Assembly (NCBI RefSeq): GCF_001435095.1 | Contig: NZ_AZFC01000015.1 | Location: forward strand, 259,864 to 323,863 | Source of the DNA: Levilactobacillus spicheri DSM 15429 | Lineage (GTDB): Bacteria > Bacillota > Bacilli > Lactobacillales > Lactobacillaceae | Direction of reading: 5' to 3' | Length of the DNA: 64,000 nucleotides | Part shown: positions 15,754 to 22,885 of the stretch, in pieces | Numbering within the stretch: the first letter of the stretch is position 1 | How the letters are laid out: each line of letters begins with the position of its first letter | The notes under the pieces: model-generated | The model's input: only the letters and a program-made list of their open reading frames with translations | What the model was told of the DNA's origin: nothing | Database searches by the model: none | Program-made: the position numbers and the translations under genes

Positions 15754-15835
15754 TATAATCAAAAGGGATTGGCGGACATTTTTCCGAAGATTGACGACTT
15801 TGGAGTAGACCATTTTCGGGGATGGTCCCCGAAAA
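15754..15835 (+). other. Possible short transcript: TATAAT followed by a perfect 10-bp hairpin
   Basis: TATAAT at 15754-15759 lacks a good -35. About 55 bases further on lies a perfect inverted repeat TTTTCGGGGA-TGG-TCCCCGAAAA (15813-15835) without a U-tract. It lies within the 339-base gap 15599-15937, where no gene is seen. It could be a small RNA or a regulatory cruciform; the evidence is weak. Confidence 0.25.
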
Positions 15836-15937
15836 GACAAGGTTTCCGCAAATTGTAAAATAAAAAGCGACAATTTTTAAAAAAAGGTTTATTTTTTCGT
15901 CCCGAGAGGCGATACTATGAGTGGGTAATTGGGACCG

Positions 15938-16168
15938 TTAATTGTAAAGATACCACCAAGGCCGAAATTGGTGTAAGTGGACCCGACTGATTTGCCCCAG
16001 CGGAATCTGGCAGGATTCCCCCGCGGCCAGACCCAGGTAAACGGTGGTTGCGGAAATGAAGTCCACGGTTCCGGTATAGGTCATCCCCTGCGAGATGAGA
16101 GAGGTTATCTGGTTTTTTTGGTAGGCAGTTTGGAGTAATGTTCTGATTTGTTGGCTGGCACGTTGCAT
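15938..16168 (-). CDS. 76-residue unknown protein under a LexA box
   Basis: The protein starts MQRASQQIRTLLQTAYQ and continues as a beta-rich domain with TGTVDFISATTVYLGL and IPLGQISRVHLHQ, resembling the small Sm-like barrel seen at the C-terminus of YolD-family proteins (weak likeness, inference). A longer in-frame ATG at 16216 lies upstream of the -10 element TATAAT (complement of 16205-16210), so ATG 16168 or a nearby GTG must be used; an AAGGA site precedes it. The GAACATATGTTC box just upstream of the -10 predicts SOS control. No membrane helix or catalytic motif is visible. Confidence 0.65.
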   Translation of the reverse strand: MQRASQQIRTLLQTAYQKNQITSLISQGMTYTGTVDFISATTVYLGLAAGESCQIPLGQISRVHLHQFRPWWYLYN

Positions 16169-16204
16169 GTTGTTCACCACATCCTTGCGACAAAGATTAA
16201 ATCC

Positions 16205-16222
16205 ATTATAGAACATATGTTC
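16205..16222 (-). promoter_or_regulatory. LexA (DinR) box and -10 of the 76-residue gene
   Basis: Perfect palindrome GAACATATGTTC at 16211-16222 directly abuts TATAAT (leftward, complement of 16205-16210). It matches the Gram-positive LexA consensus GAAC-RNRY-GTTC at every position. The -35 region is poor. Confidence 0.8.
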
Positions 16223-16422
16223 CGGTTTGGGGAACCCTATTTTTCGTTTTATCGGATAATTTGATTTAGTGATAAATCATCGAATAGATGGTCCAATCAC
16301 TCCCTTAGCAGTTATTTAATGGTGAACAATTGGGAACACAGGGCGGGGAACCCGAGTCGCCGCAGACAGATCAATAAATTGGTCCGCACGACGCGAGACC
16401 ACGAAGGAGTAATGGTAAAACA

Positions 16423-16971
16423 ATGACAGAAACGACGAACGACGCAATCACGGAAGCACAATTAAAGCAGGAGTTTGACGACCTGTACATGCACATCTTC
16501 AAGTACATCGGTGACTTCGTCTCAATTCCGACGCAGAAGTACAACCTGACGTTTGAGGCTTACATGGTGATGGAAAACGTCGCCCGGAGTAAGAACGGTC
16601 AGACCTTGGTGGAATTGGCGAAGTTGGAGGGGGTCTCCAAGAGTGCGATTGCCCGGCAGGTCAACGTGCTCTTAAAGGAAAACTACGTTATGCAAAAGGT
16701 CGACCCGAACGACCGGCGGGTGAAGTACATCACCTTGACGGCGGCGGGCAGCCGGGTCCAACGCAACCTGGCCCAGGCCACGGACGAACGGTTCCACCGC
16801 TGGTTAGGGTTCTTTGGCCGCGATGAAGCCATCCACTTCATCGACGTGCTGCACAAGGCCAACGACCGGGCCGTTGCGGCGGGCTTTGTCGGCTTCGACA
16901 GCCTGCACGACAAGCGCCGCAACTCGAACCGTAGTGCCGAGAAGCACGGCGGCCGGTTGAGCAACTTGTAA
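16423..16971 (+). CDS. MarR-family transcriptional regulator
   Basis: 182 residues, slightly long for MarR. The winged helix-turn-helix spans about residues 45-115: TLVELAKLEGVSKSAIARQVNVL as the recognition region and VDPNDRRVKYITLTAAG as the wing with the conserved DxRxxxxxLT pattern. The C-terminus has a basic, probably disordered tail (DKRRNSNRSAEKHGGR). An AAGGAG site lies 13 bases upstream of the ATG, which is rather far. It is monocistronic with a terminator, so its target is not evident from context. Confidence 0.88.
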   Translation: MTETTNDAITEAQLKQEFDDLYMHIFKYIGDFVSIPTQKYNLTFEAYMVMENVARSKNGQTLVELAKLEGVSKSAIARQVNVLLKENYVMQKVDPNDRRVKYITLTAAGSRVQRNLAQATDERFHRWLGFFGRDEAIHFIDVLHKANDRAVAAGFVGFDSLHDKRRNSNRSAEKHGGRLSNL

Positions 16972-16993
16972 ACTGAAGTCGTTAATTGTGTAA

Positions 16994-17021
16994 AATCTCA
17001 ACCCAGGGTTGGGATTTTTTT
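16994..17021 (+). terminator. Intrinsic terminator after the marR-family gene
   Basis: An 11-bp stem with one G-U pair (16994-17004 with 17006-17016) ending in a T7 run. The stem arms are almost contiguous. Confidence 0.75.
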
Positions 17022-17086
17022 GTGGGCCAAAACGGTGTATAATCCTTCTTAAAAGTAAGCAATCCAATCTGATAGGAGTGGCTAAA

Positions 17087-17482
17087 ATGACCCAAATCAA
17101 AATAAGTGACAGCATGTGGGCGCTCTTGCAGCGCAAGCACCTGACCGACAAGGACCTGGTCCTGATCGCCGATGACGGTGGGGGCAAGTACTCCCTGCAC
17201 GGCGGGGCTTGTACGATTGGCACCCAGTTCACCTTGATCGTCCTGGACCAACCGGATCCCGATTACGCGGTCAAGATAAACAACGAGCGCGGGCTGCGAC
17301 TCTGGTCGTCGGCGTACAACCTGTACTTCTTCGACACGGGCTTGACCCTGGACGTGCAGCACCACAGCATCCTGATCAAGGACGACGCCCATCTGCTGGA
17401 CAGCGCCGTCCAAATCGCCGATGGCCCAGCCGTGCTGGCCGCCTTCCAGCAGGGGGTCACGGCACACGGGGAGACCTGCTAG
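17087..17482 (+). CDS. HesB/YqkB-like iron-sulfur biosynthesis family protein
   Basis: 131 residues with the Fe-S biosynthesis domain pattern common in lactobacilli: LVLIADDGGGKYSLHGGACTIGTQFTLIVLD (split here only by description) and a C-terminal LWSSAYNLYFFDTGLTLDV followed by HSILIKDDAHLLDS. Only one Cys of the usual A-type carrier triad is clearly retained, as in YqkB-like members, so an Fe-S carrier role is uncertain. Start ATG 17087 follows TAGGAGTGG; a TATAAT at 17038-17043 may be its -10. Not linked to suf genes here. Confidence 0.7.
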   Translation: MTQIKISDSMWALLQRKHLTDKDLVLIADDGGGKYSLHGGACTIGTQFTLIVLDQPDPDYAVKINNERGLRLWSSAYNLYFFDTGLTLDVQHHSILIKDDAHLLDSAVQIADGPAVLAAFQQGVTAHGETC

Positions 17483-17510
17483 GCGTCCCGTGTGGGCGAT
17501 GACGGTTCGG

Positions 17511-17576
17511 AAAAATTGGAAGTATCCTTCCAATTTTGACTAATTTTTCTAAAAATGGAAGGATACTTCCATTTTT
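17511..17576. repeat. Nested inverted repeat (two quasi-palindromic arms)
   Basis: Two arms at about 17511-17537 and 17551-17576 are inverted copies of each other. Each arm is itself a hairpin of the form TGGAAG-TATC-CTTCCA or its complement, flanked by A/T runs. It lies between the Fe-S-family gene and the terminator of the GPH transporter gene, and could terminate the former or form a cruciform. Confidence 0.6.
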
Positions 17577-17628
17577 GAAGAGTTTAGAATCAGCACCTGA
17601 TTGAAATGTTTTTTACCAAAAACTGATT

Positions 17629-17676
17629 AAAAAACGAGCTTGAGTGCGACCGTCACAGGTCACGTTCAAGCTCGTT
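17629..17676 (-). terminator. Intrinsic terminator of the YagU-GPH transporter unit
   Basis: Perfect 11-bp stem AACGAGCTTGA/TCAAGCTCGTT (17633-17643 with 17666-17676) with a T-run on the reverse strand at 17629-17634. Confidence 0.8.
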
Positions 17677-17682
17677 TGGTGT

Positions 17683-18996
17683 TTAGGCCAGGGCCGCTTG
17701 CATCCGGCGTTCGTCGTAGAAGAGCAAGATAATCAGCATTGCGACGTACAGGAGCAGCGGCAGCCAGGCGTAATTCAGGATAATCATGTGTCGGGTCGCC
17801 AGGTTTTGCCCGTGGTTGGCCACGTAGCCGGAGAGGTGGAACAGGCCGGCGGTGATCAGACCGCCCAGCCCTAACCCCACGTTGACCCCGAAATCGTCGG
17901 TCGAGGCCAGGATGCCCTCGGCTTGGATGCCCAGGGTCGCCCCGTAGCGGATCGTGTCGGCAATCATGATCGAGACCAGCCCGATGATCAGGCCGTTACC
18001 GATGGAATTGATGAAGATGCCGACGAAAATCGTGGTCAGGTGGGTCACCGTGGTGCCCAGTGACAGGATCAGCTGGCCGATGATGGCCAGGGCGATACCA
18101 CCCAGCATGGTGCGTTTCTTGCCCCAATGCCCGGCGGCGTGCACGATCAGGACCACCCCGATCAGCGCCGCGAAGGTGAAACTGTTGGCGATGGGGACCA
18201 GGTCCTGGTTGTGCAACAGGTACTTAAAGTAGTAGATGGTGGTCTGATTCTTGATGGCGGTGGTCAGCCAGTAGAGCAGGATGACCGCCGAGATGATCAG
18301 CCAGGGCTGGTTCTGCCGGAGCATGCGCCCGACCGCCCGCCAGGATTGGTGGGACCGTTGTGGGTCGGTGAACCGTTCGCGGACCTGCCAGAAGGCGTTC
18401 CAGATCAGGACCAGCGAGATGCCGCCGAAGACCACGATGGTCAGCAAGAAGCCCTTTTGCTGGTTGCCGCGGCCGAAGAAGGCGACCAGCGGCAGGGTGA
18501 AGACCGCCACGATGATCTGCACGGCGCTGCCGCCGAACTGGCGGATGACTCCTAGTAGGGTCATTTCCTGGTCGTTGTGGGTCATGGTCGGCAGGATCGA
18601 GGTGATCGGCAGGTTGACGGCGGTGTAGAAGAAGCCCAGCCCCAGGTAGGTCACGTAGGCCCAGATCAGTTTGCCCGTCGCGTGAAACGGGGGCGTGACG
18701 AAGGTCAGAATCGCGAAGACCACGTAGGGCAGCGCGTACCAGAGAAAGAACGGCCGGCTCTTGCCCCACCGGGAATGGGTGTGATCGATCATGAGGCCGA
18801 TGATCAGGCTTTCGACCACGTCGGCCAGCCGGGCCACGATGAACAGGATCGCCACGCTGCTGGCGGAGAGGCCGTAGACGTCGGTATAGAAGAACAGCAG
18901 GTAGGTGGTCATCATCTGAAAGACCAGGTTATCCGCCGCGTCACTCATGCCGTAGCTGATACGTTCCGGCCACTTGGTTTGCCAAGGTGTTTGCAT
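17683..18996 (-). CDS. GPH-family sugar:cation symporter
   Basis: 437 residues with about 12 membrane segments. The family signature is present: ERISYGMSDAADNLVFQMM at the N-terminus, ARLADVVESLIIGLMIDHTHSRWGKSRPFFLW in the first cytoplasmic loop region, and ADTIRYGATLGIQAEG near residue 345. GPH proteins (MelB, XylP, LacS type) import glycosides, pentosides or hexuronides with Na+ or H+. No IIA domain is fused. The usual catabolic hydrolase is missing from the neighbourhood, so the substrate is unknown. It follows the YagU gene by 19 bases, forming a two-gene leftward unit. Confidence 0.85.
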   Translation of the reverse strand: MQTPWQTKWPERISYGMSDAADNLVFQMMTTYLLFFYTDVYGLSASSVAILFIVARLADVVESLIIGLMIDHTHSRWGKSRPFFLWYALPYVVFAILTFVTPPFHATGKLIWAYVTYLGLGFFYTAVNLPITSILPTMTHNDQEMTLLGVIRQFGGSAVQIIVAVFTLPLVAFFGRGNQQKGFLLTIVVFGGISLVLIWNAFWQVRERFTDPQRSHQSWRAVGRMLRQNQPWLIISAVILLYWLTTAIKNQTTIYYFKYLLHNQDLVPIANSFTFAALIGVVLIVHAAGHWGKKRTMLGGIALAIIGQLILSLGTTVTHLTTIFVGIFINSIGNGLIIGLVSIMIADTIRYGATLGIQAEGILASTDDFGVNVGLGLGGLITAGLFHLSGYVANHGQNLATRHMIILNYAWLPLLLYVAMLIILLFYDERRMQAALA

Positions 18997-19015
18997 GAAC
19001 GATCACTTCCCTTAG

Positions 19016-19534
19016 TTACTTGTTTTTCTCGGCGACCAGCCGGCGGTAGACCTCGGCGCCGACTAGGTCGTTGGTGACCATCCAGGCGATGTGGCCCAGG
19101 GCTTCGGAGACGTGCTCCTCTTCGGGCTGGTCCTTGGCGCTGGGCACGGTGCCCATGGCCGGCATGATGCCCAGGTGAAAGGCGATCCAGATGGCCAGGC
19201 CGAACCAGGTTCCGGCGTCCTTCTTGATCCAGGGCAGCTTCTCACCGATGATCTGGTACAGCACGGCGAAGGTCGTCGAGAAGCCGAAGTGGATCACGTA
19301 GCTGACCCACGGCAGGGCGTGACCGGAATAGTGGTAGGTGGCGTGGGTCACCTTGGCCGGCACGCCGAACTGCTGCAACAGGGTCTGGGGCGGGTTGGTG
19401 GCGTCCCGTTCTTCGGTCCGCGGAGGCAGGACGTTCTCCCAGCCAAGCTTGACCAGACCAGAGACGATGCCGGCCGCGCCCCCCGCAATGATGGCGGCGG
19501 CGAGGTGAACCGGTTGGTTTTTCCAAAATGACAT
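19016..19534 (-). CDS. YagU-family (DUF1440) inner-membrane protein
   Basis: 172 residues with three to four hydrophobic segments. It begins HLAAAIIAGGAAGIVSGLVKLGWENVLPPR and contains PPQTLLQQFG, HFGFSTTFAVLYQI and WIAFHLGIMPAMG, which are the family hallmarks. In E. coli, YagU contributes to acid resistance; the mechanism is unknown. AAGGGAG precedes the ATG. Upstream gene of the unit with the GPH symporter. Confidence 0.8.
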   Translation of the reverse strand: MSFWKNQPVHLAAAIIAGGAAGIVSGLVKLGWENVLPPRTEERDATNPPQTLLQQFGVPAKVTHATYHYSGHALPWVSYVIHFGFSTTFAVLYQIIGEKLPWIKKDAGTWFGLAIWIAFHLGIMPAMGTVPSAKDQPEEEHVSEALGHIAWMVTNDLVGAEVYRRLVAEKNK

Positions 19535-19617
19535 ACTAAAAAACTCCCTTCATTCATGACTACCTCGAGTATAGGCGCCTCGCGGTCTTTTTTCGGGAAA
19601 TATGCTTTACCAATACA

Positions 19618-20220
19618 TTATTTAGACAGTGGTCGGTAGGGGTGGGTCGCCAACAGCCGGCTGTAGAAGGTGATGTCGGCGAAGGCTTCCTGCAGGCGCC
19701 GGGCGAAGTGGGCGCTGTTCGGAGCGGTCGCAATCAACTCACCCTGAGCCGTGAAATTGTCGTCGGCGTTCCAGAGCAAGACGGGCGTTGGTAAGACCAG
19801 CAGCTTAAGCATCTGAAGAATCTCGACCATCGATTCGGCGGCCAGCATGCCGCCGTCGCTGAAGTGCGAATAGGTGATAATCTGGACGGGCTTGTGGTCG
19901 ACCTCAGGTCCCACGAAGTCCAGGGCGTTCTTCAGGATGCCGGGGATCGCGTGATTGTATTCGGGACTCAAGATGATGTAACCGTCCTGCGCCGCCAGCT
20001 GGTCGAGCCACGCCTGTTCGGGCGTGCTCAGGTCGTGGATGGGTGTTTCCAGCGGGGTCTCCTGGTGGTCGTAGAAGGGTAACGGGTAGTCGCGCAGCGG
20101 TAACCAGGTATAGGTCACGTCGACGCTATCGGGAAAGGTCCGTTGTAGGTACCGTAAGAGGTGGCTGCCGAGTGAGGGATGCCGGGATGTGCCTAAGATG
20201 ACGCCAATTTTCGTGTTCAT
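19618..20220 (-). CDS. NADPH-dependent FMN reductase family protein
   Basis: 200 residues with a flavodoxin-like fold: GVILGTSRHPSLGSHLLRYL at the N-terminus (phosphate/FMN loop), PLPFYDHQETP, and the FMN-contacting ILSPEYNHAIPGILKNALDF (near residue 80). It likely reduces flavins, quinones or azo compounds using NADPH. AGGAGGT lies at the usual distance from the ATG. Monocistronic and divergent from the UvrA-paralogue gene. Confidence 0.88.
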   Translation of the reverse strand: MNTKIGVILGTSRHPSLGSHLLRYLQRTFPDSVDVTYTWLPLRDYPLPFYDHQETPLETPIHDLSTPEQAWLDQLAAQDGYIILSPEYNHAIPGILKNALDFVGPEVDHKPVQIITYSHFSDGGMLAAESMVEILQMLKLLVLPTPVLLWNADDNFTAQGELIATAPNSAHFARRLQEAFADITFYSRLLATHPYRPLSK

Positions 20221-20350
20221 GGGTGAAATACCTCCTCAAGAATGGTGATATCATTTACTAACAAAAAGTAAGCAATTAATCTCCAAAAGTTTAGCACCGG
20301 TCGCGTGCTTTGTCCAGGACGTGGAAGCGGCGTGCGGGAGGTCGCTGTGT

Positions 20351-20371
20351 TAAACTGAGAACAGACGTTTG
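20351..20371 (+). promoter_or_regulatory. LexA-like box downstream of a -10 element, before the UvrA paralogue
   Basis: TAAACT (20351-20356, possible -10) is followed by GAAC-AGAC-GTTT-G (20359-20371). The box fits GAAC-RNRY-GTTY. It lies about 30 bases before the start codon. The -35 is not clear. Confidence 0.55.
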
Positions 20372-20399
20372 TTTTCACCGTTTGAGAGGGGAGTCGAAA

Positions 20400-22664
20400 A
20401 TGGACACACCAGAATTTCCACAAGGGTTCATCGATATTCAAGATGCGACCCAAAATAACCTGCAGCACGTGAATCTACGCGTGCCGAAGTACCAGACCAC
20501 GGTCTTCGTGGGCCTGTCTGGTTCGGGAAAGTCGTCATTGGTCTTCGACACGATCGCCGCGGCCTCGCGCCGGGAGCTCAACGAGACCTTTCCCAGCTTT
20601 ACCCAACAGTACCTGCCGAAGTACGGGCAGCCGCACGTCGGTCAGATTGACCATCTGCCGGTCGCCATCGTGATCGCCCAACAGCGCTTGGGGAAGAACG
20701 CTCGCTCGACGCTGGCCACTTACACCGGCATCTACTCGCTGGTCCGCCTGCTGTTCTCGCGGATCGGCAAGCCGTTTATCGGCTACTCGGACACCTTCTC
20801 GTTCAACCTGCCGCAGGGGATGTGTCCGACCTGTCAGGGCCTGGGCTACGTCGACGACATCGACGAAAGTCAGCTGATCGACCCGGAGAAGTCGCTGAAC
20901 CAGGGCGCCATCACCTTCGTCAGCTTCGCGCCGGACACCTGGCGTTGGCGGCGCTACGGGACCAGCGGCCTGTTCGATAACGACAAGCCCATCAAGGATT
21001 ACACGCCCGAGGAGTACGACCTGTTGATGCACGCGCCGCAACAGAAGCTGGCCCATCCCGGCGAGGGCTTTCCCCGCACGGCGCTCTATGAAGGGGTCGT
21101 CCCGCGGATTCGCCGGTCGATTATCGGCAAGAAGGAGGCCAGCCATCACAAGGCGGCCATCGACGCCATCGTTACCCGGAAACCCTGCCCGACCTGCCAC
21201 GGGACGCGGCTGCGCGCTCAGGTCCTGACCAACCACATCAACGGCAAGAACATCGCCGAGGTGACGGCCATGGACCTGAACCACGTGTTGACCTTCTTAA
21301 AGGGCATCACGGAACCGCTGGCGACCGACGTGGTACGGGAATTGACCACCAAGATCCAGTCGTTGGTCGACATTGGGTTGGGCTACCTGACGCTCGACCG
21401 GGGGACCAGCTCCCTGTCCGGTGGGGAGGCCCAACGGATCAAGATCGCCAAGTACCTGACCAGCGCGCTGGTCGACATGGTCTACATCCTGGATGAACCC
21501 AGCGTGGGCCTGCACCCACACGACATTCAGCTGATCAAGCAGGCGCTGACCAAGCTCAAGGAGAAGGGCAACACCATCCTGGTGGTCGAGCACAATCCGG
21601 CCATGATCGCCTTTGCCGACTACGTGGTCGAGATGGGGCCCTACGCCGGGACTGCCGGGGGTCAGGTGACCTTTACCGGCACCTATCCCGAGCTGTTGGC
21701 CTCGGACACGCTGACCGGGACCTGGTTGCGCAAGCCGCACCAGTGGGGGCCGGAACGGCAGCCCACGGGCCACTTGGCGTTGCGTCACGTGACGCGCAAT
21801 AATTTGAAGGACGTGGCGGTCGACGTGCCGCTGGGCGTGATGACCGTGATCTCCGGGGTCGCCGGCTCCGGGAAGAGCTCGCTGGTGGGCGCGCTGAAGC
21901 AGCAGCTGACCAGCGACTACATCGACCTGGCCCAGACGCCGGTCGGCATCAACATCCGGTCGACGCCGGCCACCTACCTGGGCGTGCTGGACGACATCCG
22001 CAAGCTGTTTGGCAAGGCCAACGGCGTGGCGGTCGGCTGGTTCAGCTACAACGGTAAGGGGGCCTGCCCGCGGTGTAAGGGGAAAGGGGTCACCATCACC
22101 AACATGGCCTTCATGGATCCGGTGGTGCAGACTTGCGAGCTGTGTCACGGGAAACGCTACAGCAAACAGGCTTTGCAGTACAGCTACCACGACCGCAACA
22201 TCGCCCAGGTCCTGGGCCTGTCGGTCACCGCGGCGGCCGAGTTCTTTAAGAACGTGCCGGACGTGGCCCGCCAACTGGCGAACCTCGACCGGGTCGGCTT
22301 GGGCTACCTGACGCTGGACCAACCGCTGACCACCCTGTCCGGTGGGGAACTCCAGCGGCTGAAGTTGGCGGTCGAGCTGGGCAAGCAGGGGACCATTTAC
22401 CTGCTGGACGAGCCGACCGCGGGCCTGCACCTGCAGGACACGGACCGGCTGTTGAAGCTCTTTAACCAGCTGGTCGCGGCGGGCAACTCGTTGATCATCA
22501 TCGAGCACAACCTGGCCGTGATCAGTCAGGCCGACTGGTTGATCGACGTGGGGCCGGACGCCGGTCGGTACGGCGGTCAGATCCAGTACAGCGGGGTGCC
22601 CCGCCAGGCCGTCGACGTGGCGCAGTCCCGCACCGGGGTCGCGCTGCGGGAGTGGATGCGGTAA
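20400..22664 (+). CDS. UvrA paralogue (class II, short) ABC ATPase
   Basis: 754 residues from ATG 20400 (GAGAGGGGA site), clearly shorter than UvrA (about 940). Two ABC modules are visible: Walker A VFVGLSGSGKSSLVFDT (near 41) and ISGVAGSGKSSLVGAL (near 485), signatures SSLSGGEAQRIKIAKYL and TTLSGGELQRLKLAVEL, and Walker B VYILDEPSVGLHP and IYLLDEPTAGLHL. Zinc-binding CPTC...CPTC and CPRC...CELC pairs remain. The segment between Walker A and the first zinc motif is short, so the UvrB-binding region appears to be missing. Such UvrA2 proteins are linked to DNA-damage or DNA-intercalating drug tolerance. The LexA-like box upstream agrees with this. Confidence 0.88.
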   Translation: MDTPEFPQGFIDIQDATQNNLQHVNLRVPKYQTTVFVGLSGSGKSSLVFDTIAAASRRELNETFPSFTQQYLPKYGQPHVGQIDHLPVAIVIAQQRLGKNARSTLATYTGIYSLVRLLFSRIGKPFIGYSDTFSFNLPQGMCPTCQGLGYVDDIDESQLIDPEKSLNQGAITFVSFAPDTWRWRRYGTSGLFDNDKPIKDYTPEEYDLLMHAPQQKLAHPGEGFPRTALYEGVVPRIRRSIIGKKEASHHKAAIDAIVTRKPCPTCHGTRLRAQVLTNHINGKNIAEVTAMDLNHVLTFLKGITEPLATDVVRELTTKIQSLVDIGLGYLTLDRGTSSLSGGEAQRIKIAKYLTSALVDMVYILDEPSVGLHPHDIQLIKQALTKLKEKGNTILVVEHNPAMIAFADYVVEMGPYAGTAGGQVTFTGTYPELLASDTLTGTWLRKPHQWGPERQPTGHLALRHVTRNNLKDVAVDVPLGVMTVISGVAGSGKSSLVGALKQQLTSDYIDLAQTPVGINIRSTPATYLGVLDDIRKLFGKANGVAVGWFSYNGKGACPRCKGKGVTITNMAFMDPVVQTCELCHGKRYSKQALQYSYHDRNIAQVLGLSVTAAAEFFKNVPDVARQLANLDRVGLGYLTLDQPLTTLSGGELQRLKLAVELGKQGTIYLLDEPTAGLHLQDTDRLLKLFNQLVAAGNSLIIIEHNLAVISQADWLIDVGPDAGRYGGQIQYSGVPRQAVDVAQSRTGVALREWMR

Positions 22665-22713
22665 GCCTTGGCGCTTAATTTTAACTGTGTGACTAAATGA
22701 GTGAAAAAGAAAA

Positions 22714-22752
22714 GAGAGAACCTGGGGTCAACGTCTCGGGTTCTCCTTTTTT
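22714..22752 (+). terminator. Intrinsic terminator after the UvrA paralogue
   Basis: Stem GAGAACC/GGTTCTC (22716-22722 with 22739-22745), then CC and T6. Confidence 0.7.
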
Positions 22753-22811
22753 CATGGGCCTATCGTGGTTAAGCACGCGCTCGCCTTAGAACGTAAAGCA
22801 TTATGCTGGGA

Positions 22812-22849
22812 AAACGTACGTTCTGTTTTGGCGTGATTTATGGTAAACT
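22812..22849 (+). promoter_or_regulatory. LexA-like box and promoter before the cysteine-motif unknown gene
   Basis: AAAC-GTAC-GTTC (22812-22823) differs from the GAAC-N4-GTTC core at one base. It overlaps the -35 position of a promoter whose -10 is TAAACT (22844-22849), the same geometry as at umuC. Confidence 0.45.
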
Positions 22850-22885
22850 AGGAGCATTCTGACAACCGAAAGGACCGTGACGCGT

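Noticed and set aside
21297-22508. Reverse-strand frame of 403 codons inside the UvrA-paralogue gene
   Set aside because: High GC leaves antisense frames open. It has no ribosome site or family likeness, and the opposite strand encodes an unmistakable ABC protein.
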